From assembly GCF_947507565.1 (NCBI RefSeq), contig NC_089184.1:248001-312000 (forward strand): a DNA stretch of 64,000 nucleotides, in the 5' to 3' direction. Origin of the DNA: Oscarella lobularis (Eukaryota; Porifera; Homoscleromorpha; Homosclerophorida; Oscarellidae). Of this stretch, positions 10,756 through 20,976 are shown in pieces. Every line of letters begins with the position of its first letter. Position 1 is the first letter of the stretch. Under the pieces are notes generated by a model. The model searched no databases, had not been told where the DNA came from, and saw nothing but the letters and a program-made list of their open reading frames with translations. A program made the translations under genes and the position numbers.

Positions 10756-13635
10756 ATGGACGTAAAAGAGGACGAAACGTTTGCGAATAACGGAAATTCG
10801 ATCACTGCTGCATCTCAACAGATCGAAACGAAGCGCCACCGTCGCCGCACGAAACTCAAACGGCGACATAATCGTCGACGAACGCTTTTCCCGTCGAAAT
10901 CGAGTAGACGCGATCGCGGCTTAGCAGCCCTGAACGCGTTTTATCGCGAACTCAAGTCCCTTTGCGATCTGCCATCGTCATCCCCACGAGGGGCCTCGCT
11001 TCGATGGTGCATCGACGGCGAACGACTTGCAAAGGTCATCGACGAAGGCGGCTACGAATCAATTCAATATCAACTCTATCTATCCGAAATGAAGCAGATA
11101 AATGCAGAAGCGACGACGTCCAATTCCATCGTCATCAACGGATTGTACGAATTAGCAAAGGAAAGAGCAAAATCGAAGCAGGGTCCCGTATACGACGACG
11201 ATGACGACGACGACGAAAAGGAATCGAAAATCGACGTTAGACAACTTCTCCTCGAATGCGAAAACGATCTTCTTCTCAAGCGATATTGGACGGAACCGGA
11301 GAGAGAAGAGAACTTGGCTCAATTCAACGCAATCAGTCGTTCATTCGTCGAATTTATCCACGTGACGCGCGGCGGTTCAAAAGGAGTGGCCAAGTTCCTT
11401 CGTCGATTTCCATCATCCGATTCGACGCAATTGGAATACGAGTGGCGAACGTACGTCGATTCGTCATCCAATTCCGCCTACTGGTTCAGCACACTCCAAT
11501 TTCTCCATCATCTCATTCGAAACTACTTCAAACCCTATTGGCACATCGTCATCGCGATGATCTTTCTCTCGTGCTGCGACGTCGTCGCACTGCTCGGCGT
11601 CTCGACGCTCGTCGGACGACTCTTCGACTCGGTCGACGATCGAAACGAGACTCTCGTCGACGTCGTCGCGCCCGCCTATCAATTGATCGCTCTTCTCGTC
11701 GTTCAATTGATCCTTTCTCTTCTCCACGTATTCTTAGCTTGTTCGTTGGGTATTCGCGTCGGAAATGCCATTCGACGACGTCTCTTCGAACGATTACACG
11801 ACGTCACGTCGCACTTTTTTCATCGTAACAACGCCGCTGCTATTATCGCTTCGTTTTCGAGCGATATCGACGCTATTGAGACAGTTGTCGCCAATACGCT
11901 TAGTCTCACTTTCCAAGCGGCTTTACTCGTCGTCGTTTCGTCGTGCATTCTCTTCTATCTCCAGTGGAAAATGACGCTCGTTCTCGTCGCCATCGTACTT
12001 CTCTTTCAACTTCCAATCAACGTCATCGCTCGCAAAGCGAGTTATCATCAATTCAATCGAAATCAGGCGTCCGCTCGACTTGCCGGCGTTGTAAAGGAAA
12101 ACGTCGAAGGACATCGCGTCAATAAAGTCTATAATTTGGCCGAGTATTGGAGCGCGACGTTTCGCCAGCTTCTTCGTTCGAACGTCACCCCAAAAGTCTT
12201 AGCGAGTCTTCGCTACACGTTCTCTCTTCAAATCATTAATAGTCTCTATCCGAATTTTGTCGTCGCCGCTTATTTGATAGCGGCGAGCCTTCTCATCAAA
12301 CTCGCGCGACTCGCCTATTCGCAAATGCTCGCAATTTACGCCATGTCAATCTTCGCCGCGACGGGCGGCATCGTCTTGGGACGTTCCGCCGGACTTCTCA
12401 TGCGAGCCGCGTCGGGATTCGGACGCATCGAAGCCTATCTGCACAGCGACGACAAGAAGACGAACAATCAATTGAAAAATCCCGTCGTAGTCGTCGTGTC
12501 GTCGCAACCGTCTCTCGACATCAGAAACGTTTCGTTTTGCTATCACGACCACAGCACGGCGTGGACTCTGTATGACGTATCGTTAAGAATTCCGTTTGGT
12601 CAGTCGGTTGCTCTCATTGGCGAAAGCGGTTCGGGCAAAAGCACGCTGCTTAGTCTACTCGCGAACGTGTACGCGCCCAACGAAGGCGAAATTATCGTCG
12701 ACGAACATCGCATTGATTCGCTGGCGCCCGGCGAAATGCCGTTTGGTGTCGTCTTTCAAGAGAACTATCTATTCAACGCGACTATACGAGAAAATATCTG
12801 CATGGGACTATCGGACGTCGATGACGTCGAATTGAAACGGGCGACGAAGGCGGCAAACGTCGATAAATTCGTCTCGACGTTGCCGTTGAAATACGAAACG
12901 ATCGTTTCGGAGAACGGCGCTTCGCTGAGTGGCGGACAGCGGCAGAGAATCGCTTTCGCTCGCATGTTGATTCGACGTCCCAAGATCATTCTTCTCGACG
13001 AGGTAACATCGGCGCTCGATAGCGCGTCCGAACGTCGTCTCTTTCGCGTCGTCAAGTCGCTCTTTCGTTCGGCTACGGTCATCTACGCGACGCATCGACT
13101 GCGTCAAGCGCAGGCCGCTGACGTGATCGTCGTCATGGCTCACGGTCGAGTCAAAGAAATGGGGTCACACGACGAATTGATGTCCGATATTGACGGCGCC
13201 TATTACGCCATGTGGACAAAGGAAGCGAACACTAACGACGACGAGAACGAGGAGGAAGAGGAGGACGTAGAGGACGGAGGGTCGAGCTTGGATTTGGGCC
13301 TAACGCCACGTCGCAGTGGATCGCCAAGGCATAGCAGCATTGCTAGTGAAAGGGCTCTCAGCACCGTTCTTGAACCTCTCGCAAAGCCGCTTGAACGTAG
13401 GAGACACAGCCTTCCTCAGATCGGTCGGATCAGGTCGGATTCGGCGTTGGAGACTCGAACGTCGTCGCCGCTGCCGTCGTCGTCGCGTCGTCAATCCGTT
13501 TCTCCTCTTGCTGGTTCTCCGCCGCTGAGACGATTTTCTTCTACGCCTGAGTTGGGTAGCGGAAGTCAGTGGTCAGAGTCAACGAAGCCGGCTGTCGTCG
13601 TTTCTCCGCTCTGTGCGAATGTAAGCGAACTGTAG
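10756..13635 (+). CDS. ABC half transporter, ABCB/exporter type, intronless
   Basis: An ATP-driven membrane exporter half that would act as a dimer. The 959-residue frame is uninterrupted, unusual in this intron-dense window. A charged N-terminal region of about 250 residues with an acidic run (DDDDDDDE) precedes six hydrophobic segments from about residue 260 to 550. The nucleotide-binding domain shows Walker A GESGSGKST (about 621-630), Q-loop VFQENYLF (about 665), signature LSGGQRQR (about 724), Walker B IILLDEVTSALD (about 746) and the H-loop ATHRL (about 779). The last 130 residues are acidic then Ser/Arg/Pro-rich. Substrate unknown. The continuous frame suggests a retrocopy or a transferred gene; this is inference. 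The 5' end is duplicated as a relic at 8455-8635. Confidence 0.9.
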   Translation: MDVKEDETFANNGNSITAASQQIETKRHRRRTKLKRRHNRRRTLFPSKSSRRDRGLAALNAFYRELKSLCDLPSSSPRGASLRWCIDGERLAKVIDEGGYESIQYQLYLSEMKQINAEATTSNSIVINGLYELAKERAKSKQGPVYDDDDDDDEKESKIDVRQLLLECENDLLLKRYWTEPEREENLAQFNAISRSFVEFIHVTRGGSKGVAKFLRRFPSSDSTQLEYEWRTYVDSSSNSAYWFSTLQFLHHLIRNYFKPYWHIVIAMIFLSCCDVVALLGVSTLVGRLFDSVDDRNETLVDVVAPAYQLIALLVVQLILSLLHVFLACSLGIRVGNAIRRRLFERLHDVTSHFFHRNNAAAIIASFSSDIDAIETVVANTLSLTFQAALLVVVSSCILFYLQWKMTLVLVAIVLLFQLPINVIARKASYHQFNRNQASARLAGVVKENVEGHRVNKVYNLAEYWSATFRQLLRSNVTPKVLASLRYTFSLQIINSLYPNFVVAAYLIAASLLIKLARLAYSQMLAIYAMSIFAATGGIVLGRSAGLLMRAASGFGRIEAYLHSDDKKTNNQLKNPVVVVVSSQPSLDIRNVSFCYHDHSTAWTLYDVSLRIPFGQSVALIGESGSGKSTLLSLLANVYAPNEGEIIVDEHRIDSLAPGEMPFGVVFQENYLFNATIRENICMGLSDVDDVELKRATKAANVDKFVSTLPLKYETIVSENGASLSGGQRQRIAFARMLIRRPKIILLDEVTSALDSASERRLFRVVKSLFRSATVIYATHRLRQAQAADVIVVMAHGRVKEMGSHDELMSDIDGAYYAMWTKEANTNDDENEEEEEDVEDGGSSLDLGLTPRRSGSPRHSSIASERALSTVLEPLAKPLERRRHSLPQIGRIRSDSALETRTSSPLPSSSRRQSVSPLAGSPPLRRFSSTPELGSGSQWSESTKPAVVVSPLCANVSEL

Positions 13636-13639
13636 AGAG

Positions 13640-14422
13640 AGAGAGAGGACCGAGGAAAAACTTGATTAATTTATTTTTGTGTGTTAGCATCAATTTACTA
13701 AATTGCATTCAATCGCGATTGTGCTTGTCAGGTGAGATCATCTATTCCTTCAACTTCATCTCTTTCTCAACTCATGTCTAATGCTGCATCCCAAAAGGTA
13801 TTGCGTTCTGAATTTGTTGTTGTTTTTTGTTGCAGTAATGGACAATCCGACGAGGCAGATGAAGAGCTTTCCGATGTCGCCATTCACCTCCGGGCCCCGA
13901 GGTGACTAAATAAAACCGGCCCAACTCGAGCCAGAGAGGTTAAACGCGGCGAAAACGCAGGGGATTCAATCCCCTACTCCCGTGGCATGAGTGTTAAACT
14001 GCCATCCCACTTGGGCAAGACGCGGTGGGTTACAATCGCGGTCCACCTGTGCCTTGGTATATAAAGGCACCCCCGGGACAGATGGGTCACTGTCTCCCCG
14101 AAAGAGGGCCTGGGTGAAGGGCCCTTCACCTGAAGACGCCGGAAGGACGTTCGTTTTCTTTTGAGCTACTTCCGGGTTCCTTCCGGGTTTATTAAATAAA
14201 AAATAACATACGTTTTCCTACTGTGCACACCGCGGGCAGTTTTTTGGGGGTCATGCTCAGGACCCTCGCACGCGATGTGCACCACGCGAATTCTACTTGC
14301 AACGCCCTACCCCAACTAAAAAAAGTCCCTTCATGCTCTGTCTCTTCTTTTGCCGCCAATGAATTAAATAGATTCAAAAATTGGGTTCCGAAGAATTACT
14401 TCTCTGCATACAAAAATCACGT
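13640..14422. repeat. Gene-free interval with a tRNA-like/SINE- or LTR-like element
   Basis: After the ABC stop there is a GA run and AT-rich presumed 3' UTR to about 13860. From about 13870 to 14200 the sequence becomes GC-rich and unlike its surroundings. It holds a T-arm-like hairpin GGGGATTCAATCCCC preceded by a D-arm-like GAGAGGTTAA, then TATATAAAGG at about 14058, and ends near the repeated CTTCCGGGTT / CTTCCGGGTTTATT. A tRNA-derived SINE or a solo LTR would explain this mix; I cannot tell which. The rest to 14422 shows nothing I can support. Confidence 0.4.
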
Positions 14423-17400
14423 TCAAATATTTAAACTACGTGTGAAAAATTTACCTGCAAATTGTTCATTTCCAACACTCCGAAGTAGAAGAAGCTCATC
14501 CAATTTGACGACGACACTCTGCACTGTCCACGGCGCCTCGACGTTCATGCCTTCGCGCACACCACTGGGAGGTAAAAATTTTCTCACCAATGGCACAGCG
14601 CCATCTCTTTCCAGCATGGGCACATAACGATCAGCTAAATAGGATCAATAACGGAATTCAAAACAATGCTAGAAAACGAACGGTCGTAATAGCAAAAATT
14701 GCACATTGCCCAAAGAGCGTAGAGAAGGACTTCCGGCTCGGTTGACTCGTCAATGAGACCCATTTGTGAAGTGAATGACCTGCATGTTCATAGGAACCAA
14801 TCTCCAATGGGAAACTACTATAAATTATTTACCTGTAAGCACAGCGAAGATCAGAGGGAATAGGCCAATGTTTCATGTTGTTAGCCTAGCGAGAAATTGA
14901 CTATCTTTTTTAGTCGTCTAATATGCACCATACCACAAGGCTTAAGGCTTCTTGATAAGAAATCACATTGAGCGTCCAAGCGTCTTCTCCCAGCATGGCA
15001 AGATTGACAAGCGCGTGAGCGGCGTCAAATTTAAAAGCCAACTCAATAGAATCATCTCTCAGTATGTCTCTAAAAAATTCGCGTGCGCTTTTCCTACTAG
15101 GGGAACCCCCCAATCCTACTTACACAAACGTCTTGAAGTAGTCGTCTCGCATTAGAGCCCGTCGACACTGAGGAGCTTCAAGCAGATTTCCCTACAGGAA
15201 AAACATGAAAAATTCTTTCTTCGTCGCGTTCTATCATTCCAACCAAGCCTCCGTGGATTTTCAGATGTAAATCGTTTCCTTCGCAAACCTATGTGACGCT
15301 TATTGAGACTCTTAGATTAACAGTGAGTGCGTTCTTGCCTTGAAAAGATTCAACATGTCGTCGACGAACGTTCCCTTTGCAAACAGTTCACAATTCGGAA
15401 TATTTTCATCTATTTATCTCCTCTGTAAAAAATCGCGCCTCTCCAAGATTTTCAATTCTCACCGGTTAGACTCCAAATTGAACTGAGAAGATGAGCAAGC
15501 TCAGTATCACTCTATAAAATACTTGTGCGCGAGACTGAAGGGCGGATTTTGTTGACGTACCGCTTTAGTGTCGACCTTGTGAGCTATTATGTTTTTGATC
15601 ACTTCAACGACGCCCTCTTCGCCAAATATGGTCCTCCCCTCAGTGTCACACTACAAGAAAACCATGCAGTACTGTCCATGTAGCAAGAACAACTCTCGTA
15701 CTTTATATACTAAAGAACGTAGGGCTCCCGCGGCGCGCCTCTGAACTTCTTCGTACTGTGGATTGTTGAGTAGAGTCACACGCAATTTCTTGGCCAGAAC
15801 TCGCGCGAGACGAGGCAGGATGTGTCTCTGTACAAAAAGAAGAGCGCATTAGAATTAATTCTAAAGTCGGAATGGAAATTCCACCTACTCGATTCGCGTA
15901 TTCGTCCGAAAAACGAACGAGAAAAATGTACAAATTCAAATGCAACTGCAAATGAAGTGCCTTATTACGGTAATGAGAAATAGCGTTTTGTAACTAACTT
16001 GATTTTCATTTGTCTTTCTACGCCACTCCAGCATTTTTATAATATGACGCAAAACGAGCCTTGCAATAATCATTTATATTCTTTTTTTCGGTTATAGAAA
16101 AGCGCTTACTCGATTACAAAATTCCACTTTCGAGCGCCAGCGAGATTCAAAAACAAATGAATAAGACAGGCACTAGACATAAGCACATTGGATTAATATA
16201 TTAAAATCTTAATTAAAACCTTGCAGCCAATTGAAGACTGTAGTCGGACGAATGAAAATCTGACACTTTAACCACTATCTGAAGAAAAGGGATTAGGCGC
16301 GCACGTGTCATTGCAGCTGAGAGACTTACCCGCGTTAGATCCGGTTCCTCGTCACCAGCGTCACCATCTTTTAAAAAATGATACAGAGCAATAAGAGCCG
16401 GTTGCATGATATTGGGCGTTTGAATGTAGCGGGGAATGCGAAACGTTGCGCGCAATTGCTCCAGAGTAGCATCACCAGCAACCTATAAATACACACCTAT
16501 TAGAAAATCAAAATACGATGTTTTTACCCACTGTAATGTGACTTGGAAAATCGCGCGATCGCATCTCGCTTCCCGCCAGCGTTCTGACAAGTCCAAGAAA
16601 CTGAAGCGTGTCGCCTTTCTCCTCCAAAAACCGCTCAAAATCCCTTCGATTCATTGCCGTCATTGACAAATCGAGAGACACGAGCGAAGGCAGAGTCATC
16701 AATTCTGTAAAATCAATGGGAGGCGTGGTCCAATCGCCGTTACCGGAAACGTCGAGATGCTGCAAAGCTTCCAGCCCACCTATCACCTTGTTGACTCTGT
16801 CAGTATAAGACGTGCCACCCACGTTCAAATACTTCAAGGTTTTCGAAACGGGCTCGAAGCGAAGCATCTCCAAAGTTCCATGCACACGCTCGCATCCATA
16901 CAGTTCCAATACTTCCAAACGGGAAAGAAATTCAATGACGGAATTAATAACCGAAGCTCGAACGGGCGTATAGGAAAGATTGAGTCGACGCAATTGAACG
17001 GCATTGGCTAATAGCCTATACTCGTTCTGAGCGAAACGCGAGTGACTCAGATCGAGCGAGAGGAGATTACGAAACGGCACGTCGGCAAGCGAAAGCGACC
17101 ATTGTGGGTCGATGACGTCACCGTCGCCGGCGAGTTGGATCTCGACGAAGTCGTGAGAGCGAAGCAGCGTCGCGATCACGTGACGATACTCGAGTGGCAG
17201 ACGTCTGTCGAGAGCCCGGATGTGGAGTTTCGCGAGTCGGCACTTTGTGCGATCGACGAACGGCGAGAGATGCTGTGCAGCGTGTTCGAGGTCGCTTGAG
17301 CGCAGTACGGCGTCGAGGAGCGGATCGGCGACGCTCGGCGGCAAAAAGCCGTCGGGGAATTGGAGCGCGGACCAGTTTGACGGAAAAACATCGGGCTTGT

Positions 17401-17506
17401 CGTCGAAGACGATTTCGGGTGGAACTGATTTGCAGATTCGAGTCAGGTTCGCCACTGCGCAACGAATTGAAAGTTTCGTCAGAGTGGGGAAAGTCTCGCC
17501 GTCCAT
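14423..17506 (-). CDS. ZYG11/ZER1-family substrate receptor of CUL2 ubiquitin ligase
   Basis: ZYG11B and ZER1 recognise N-terminal glycine degrons for CUL2-RING ligases. The first exon (17506 to about 16532) carries leucine-rich repeats (NLLSLDLSHSRF, QLRRLNLSYTPV, RLEVLELYGCERV, ALQHLDVSGNGDW, SLVSLDLSMTAM), then DTLQFLGLVRTLAGSE matching the end of the ZYG11 LRR region. Later exons form the ARM-like half; the segments ending in LGEDAWTLN and beginning YVPMLERDGAVPLV parallel human ZYG11B near its C-terminus. I chose ATG 17506 because the frame reaching 17542 starts with GTG. The 3' end at 14423 is the least certain part, and middle exons were not all placed. Head to head with TIPIN, 73 bp between starts. 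Confidence 0.82.
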
Positions 17507-17579
17507 TCTGCGAGGCGTGCGTGCGCTAAGCAACTCGTGCACGTGACGAAACCGCGCGTTAAAAGTCCTTGGCGGTTTT
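17507..17579. promoter_or_regulatory. Divergent promoter of the ZYG11-like gene and TIPIN
   Basis: The start codons are 73 bp apart on opposite strands, so both transcripts must start within or overlapping this interval. A CACGTGAC E-box-like site lies at about 17538. No TATA box seen. Confidence 0.45.
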
Positions 17580-18599
17580 ATGGACGACTTCGACGACGAC
17601 GGGCTTTTTGCCGACGACGAGATCCCAGAGCGTCCCCCGATGCTACCGCCTTTGTCTCCCGGTCAGAACTTACCAGATGTCGAATCGGGGCTCCCTCTAG
17701 CAGCTCCGCGCGACGGCGACGGCGAAGGAAACGATCCAGGCACTGATATGCCAAAACCGAAGATCAGAAAAAATGTGATAAAGCTGGATTCCGAACGGTG
17801 AAGAAGCAGAACGACGACTAAAACGAATAACGAAATAAAATAAATAATTTTGCAGTATTATAAATCGAAAGAGAGGGCTGCCACGATTGGTCAAAGATTT
17901 CTCTAAAGTCAAGTTTAGAGGAAAAGGCTACGAGGTATAGTTGGCTACAAAGAACGTTGATTGTCTGATTAGTTTAGTGTCCATAGGCCAACGATATTCA
18001 AAAATTAATAAAAGAATACGAATTATGGGCAAACCGATTATTTCCAAAATACCAATTTGATCAAGTTTTGCTTAAATTAGAGGGACCCCAGGGGTCAAAG
18101 AAGGAAGTCAAAGTAAATTGGATTATATTAATTATTTAATGTATGGGTGTTCATATAATTAATTAAATATAGGAATGCTTGCGGAAACTTCGTAGAGGAG
18201 AAGATATGGAAGATGACGAAATTCACAGTGAAAACGAAGGAAACGGTGCTAGCATCGAAAGAAATGCAGAAAACGATGTAAACATGGAAGACTTTGGTGG
18301 TGGCGTCAGAACGGCAAACCTAGTACAAAGCCACATAATTGAAAAATTAGATTAATGCATTAATCATTATTTTATAGGAGGAGGAGGAGGAGGAAGAGAA
18401 CCCTGTTCCCACTCCAACTCCTACCCCCGTCTCTATCCTCTCAGACGAAGTGCGAGAACGCATGAAACAGAGACGTGAAGAGGCGTTGGCTCGAAAGGCA
18501 CAGAGAGAAGTCGAACGTCAAAACTTCGAAAATCACGAAGAAGAAGAAGAAGAAGACGATCCCTTATCGCCACCGAATCTCGTCATAGCAGACGTCTAG
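17580..18599 (+). CDS. TIPIN: TIMELESS-interacting protein (Swi3 domain)
   Basis: TIPIN binds TIMELESS in the replication fork protection complex. Exons 17580-17797, 17856-17934 and 17987-18112 join in frame. They give an acidic N-terminus (MDDFDDDGLFADDE), the conserved KPKIRKNVIKLDSER segment, RGLPRLVKDFSKVKFRGKGYE, and IKEYELWANRLFPKYQFD followed by GSKKEVK. All align with the Swi3 domain of animal TIPIN. A further exon starts at 18173 (ECLRKLRRGEDMEDDE); its 3' end is unclear. The last exon, after the acceptor near 18377, is Glu-rich, has SDEVRERMKQRREEALARK, and stops at 18597-18599. The extreme 3' end is duplicated near 20405. Confidence 0.92.
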
Positions 18600-18606
18600 A
18601 TAAACA

Positions 18607-18735
18607 TTATGTCTACAAAAGCATGACGTCACCTCCTCTCCAATTGTTTAATTAAATTTCGCTTCGAGTCGCTTGGAATAGGCGTTGAGTTTTCGACCTG
18701 CCGTTTCTTCTTCCGATTTCGCGTCATCCTGAAGA
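18607..18735 (-). pseudogene. Truncated relic of BLOC1S2
   Basis: It matches the 3' end of the intact BLOC1S2 gene (20428-20505), then jumps by an internal deletion to sequence matching the exon 2 start (about 20800-20831, GCCGTTTCTTCTTCCGATTT). An extra AATT in the C-terminal codons creates an early TAA. Most of the coiled-coil coding region is gone. With the duplicated TIPIN tail beside the intact gene, this shows that a TIPIN-BLOC1S2 junction was duplicated. Confidence 0.75.
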
Positions 18736-18794
18736 TGTCATGTAGGCCTAAGTCTGTTGCTACAATGTAGGCCTACTTGCTTTGCTTCTGATCG

Positions 18795-18955
18795 ATTCCG
18801 CATCTCGAACGCCGCTCAAATGACGTCAAACTCATGCGTGAAGGTTAGAACTAACCAACGAGTCGTTCGATGGTCTTCTCGAAGGCTAAAAGAAGCCATT
18901 TTACGAGACTGCTTGAGTGCTTCGCTCTTTGCGGCTATAAGGCGCCAATGTCATT
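18795..18955 (-). pseudogene. Relic of the PMF1 5' end (promoter, exon 1, intron 1)
   Basis: The reverse complement matches the PMF1 start at about 38348-38515. It shares ATTGGCGCC, an exon 1 stretch including AATGGCTTCTTTTAGCCTTC and GAACGACTCGTTG, the GTTAGTTCTAAC motif at the first splice donor, and the ATTTGAGCGG near the end of intron 1. The initiator region CATACGGGAG is missing and the reading frame is not preserved. It could instead be a dispersed repeat captured by PMF1, but the match follows the gene structure. Confidence 0.6.
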
Positions 18956-19079
18956 ATTTCCAAGAGCTTCTCTAAAGTGATCTGTATTGTGTAATCAAAA
19001 CAATGCACACAATTATTAGCAAGCAGTAATCAAGATTTAACAACAAGAGCAAAAACACAATGTACAATCAATCAATCAA

Positions 19080-20290
19080 TCAGATGATCAGCCAGAGAGA
19101 TTCCTGGATGACTTCCCATACAACGGAAGACACCTTGTCGTTGGGAAATCTGCACTTTCCGGCGTTGTCTGCAGAGGTGAAGTCAGCAGTGAGAAGTCCG
19201 TATTCCCACATGATAAGTCGTACGGAGTTGAGATCAGGCGATTGAAGAAGTTCGATGATACTTTGTGGACGTCCATACTTTCGCACAGAACCGCCTATGA
19301 TAGAAGCAATCTCGGACTTGTACTGCTTCAGTAAGTTCCTCAGCCATTCTGGCATAAGAAACTCTTCCACCGAGTAGGCGCAAATGGCCATGCACTTGAA
19401 TACGAATAGTATAGCATAGGGATTGAAGACAAGTCCGGCTTTGTCCCCGAAGAGATGCCAATTATAGCCGCTGTAGTTGTCTTCAATATCCTTCATTGCT
19501 TCATCCTCGCCTTTTCCCACCTTTTTCGCGAATTCGCTCAACTCCGGGCCAAACGTTGACAATATTTCGTCACGCGTAAAGCCACACAGAGTTGACAGTT
19601 CAGGAGACGTGCCGTCAATCGAACTGAGATCATTGAGAGATGATGTGAGCGTACTCTTGACTGGTTTTGTGTTGCCCGTCACGTAGCAAAAGCGCACGTA
19701 ACCTTCTGAGGAAGAAGACCTCAAAACTCCGTAGAAAGAGGCAAGAATCTCTTCGATCTCTTTGCCTAGCTCTGCCTTCCCGCTGGATAGACATTTAAGA
19801 ATCGGCGAGTCGTACTTGTCGATTAAGATTACGACACCCTTCTCGTGCTTCTCATAAACTTTTTCAATAAGGAATGCGAAAAGAAGTGTGGCATCGCTGC
19901 TGTTGGGGCTCATCAAGCAGACGTCGTGGCTTTTCGCTTCTTGTAGAATCTAAGAACTCGTTCATGGAGAAACGGATGATGGGAAACTCTTCCCACGGCA
20001 TTTGCATATCGTAAATCGCTAATCCACGGAATGCTTCGCGATTTCCTTTGAAGTAGGTCGCGATCGTGTCGAGTAGGACGGTTTTCCCGAATTTTGGCGG
20101 ACGATTGACGAAGTAGCCTCTCTCAGCGCTCAGAGACACGATCCTTGCGACGAGCGCCGTTTTATCAACGTACGCCATGTGCGGTCGACGATGAGCTTTG
20201 AAGGTGCTGAGCGACGTGCAGATCTGCTTGAGCGGCGGCCATTGCCGAATCCATGGAGCTTCGCAACAAGAAGGACGACGAGGACAAAAG
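19080..20290 (-). pseudogene. Decayed AAA-ATPase-like / PDDEXK family gene
   Basis: It is a third member of the family at 49.9-54 kb. Recognisable pieces are YVDKTALVARIV, the Walker A-like NRPPKFGKT, IYDMQMPWEEFPIIRFSMN and, in the second part, GVVILIDKYDSP and YNWHLFGDKAGLVFNPYAI. Several lesions are visible. A deletion near the N-terminus shifts frame between MDSAMAA and KQICTSL. The end of exon 1 with the intron donor is deleted. The Walker B aspartate-glutamate pair reads DK instead of DE. The frame ends at 19080 before the nuclease domain. About 180 bp of the family promoter is still recognisable upstream (to about 20370). Confidence 0.82.
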
Positions 20291-20404
20291 ACACGAGGAG
20301 AACACGAGCTGCTCGCCAGTGCTCGGAGCGATTGGCGCATGCGCTGATTATCTACGTCAATCACGTGACACTGAAACAGCGTCCTAATTCGACGACGGGC
20401 TTTA

Positions 20405-20445
20405 TGCCCAAAGCGTCTAGATACTATATCTACAAAAGCATGACG
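20405..20445. repeat. Duplicated TIPIN 3' tail
   Basis: GCGTCTAGATA...TCTACAAAAGCATGACGTCACC repeats the TIPIN stop-codon region and 3' flank at 18592-18630, now abutting the intact BLOC1S2 3' end. It is the footprint of the local duplication that placed the AAA/PDDEXK relic between TIPIN and BLOC1S2. Confidence 0.7.
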
Positions 20446-20931
20446 TCACCTCCTTTCCAACTGTTTAAATTTCGCTTCGAGTCGTTTGGAATAGGCGTCG
20501 AGTTTGTAGGCGGCTTGTTCGAGCGCCGTGACGCTCTGCTCGAGCTGTTCGACCTGCGTCAGATAGGGCTCCAAGTTCTGGTACTTGTGATTGACGTCAG
20601 TCATTGTTGCGCTCAGATTCTCGGCGAGGTTCGCCATGTCGGCGTATTTTGCGATTGTGAGTCGATTTAGGCGCTCCAGGAGCTGGTATTCGTCCGCTGT
20701 CGACGAGAGCTCGCCGCGAAGGTAGGCAGCCGCTTTTTCGAACATGTCCTCGCATAGATCGAAGATTCGATGCGATTCGTCTTCTGTGGCGCACGCTTCT
20801 GCCGTTTCTTCTTCCGATTTCGCGTCATCCTGAGAATCTATCGTGTAATCAATTGCAATCGGCTGCTAGAAAGCACTTGCTTTCGATTCCGAATCGTCTA
20901 CTTGGACTTTGGTGCTTCCTTCGTCGTCCAT
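20446..20931 (-). CDS. BLOC1S2: BLOC-1 subunit 2
   Basis: BLOC1S2 is a coiled-coil subunit of BLOC-1 and BORC, which act in lysosome-related organelle biogenesis and lysosome positioning. Exon 1 runs 20931-20881 and exon 2 20829-20446, giving 144 residues (human 142). Matching segments are CEDMFEKAAAYLRGELS, YQLLERLNRLTIAKYADM, NHKYQNLEPYLTQV and the hallmark ALEQAAYKLDAYSKRLEAK. The only frame-keeping join I found uses a GC donor (AAA|GCAAGT), a GC-AG intron of 51 bp. The start codon is 45 bp from that of the divergent WASP gene. Confidence 0.93.
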
Positions 20932-20976
20932 TTTGAGATAGGCACGCGCTTTAAAGATCACGTGAGAAAAGGAGTG
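20932..20976. promoter_or_regulatory. Very short divergent promoter of BLOC1S2 and WASP
   Basis: Only 45 bp lie between the two start codons. The interval includes TTTAAAG and a CACGTG E-box. Transcription start sites probably lie inside the opposite gene's first exon. Confidence 0.45.

Larger units (their letters stand above)
8866..11100. repeat. Right unit of the tandem segmental duplication
   Basis: Second copy of the block at 6467-8640, carrying the PMVK exon 1 relic, secreted paralog B and the 5' end of the intact ABC gene. The junction between units lies within about 8640-8866, which I could not match to either flank. Confidence 0.75.

Noticed and set aside
11464..13143. Several 80-110 codon frames opposite the ABC transporter
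   Set aside because: Arg/Asp-rich shadows produced by GAC/GTC codon bias; no domain and no intron signals.
13930..14000. A functional tRNA gene at the tRNA-like block
   Set aside because: D-arm and T-arm pieces are present but I cannot form an acceptor stem or a normal anticodon arm.
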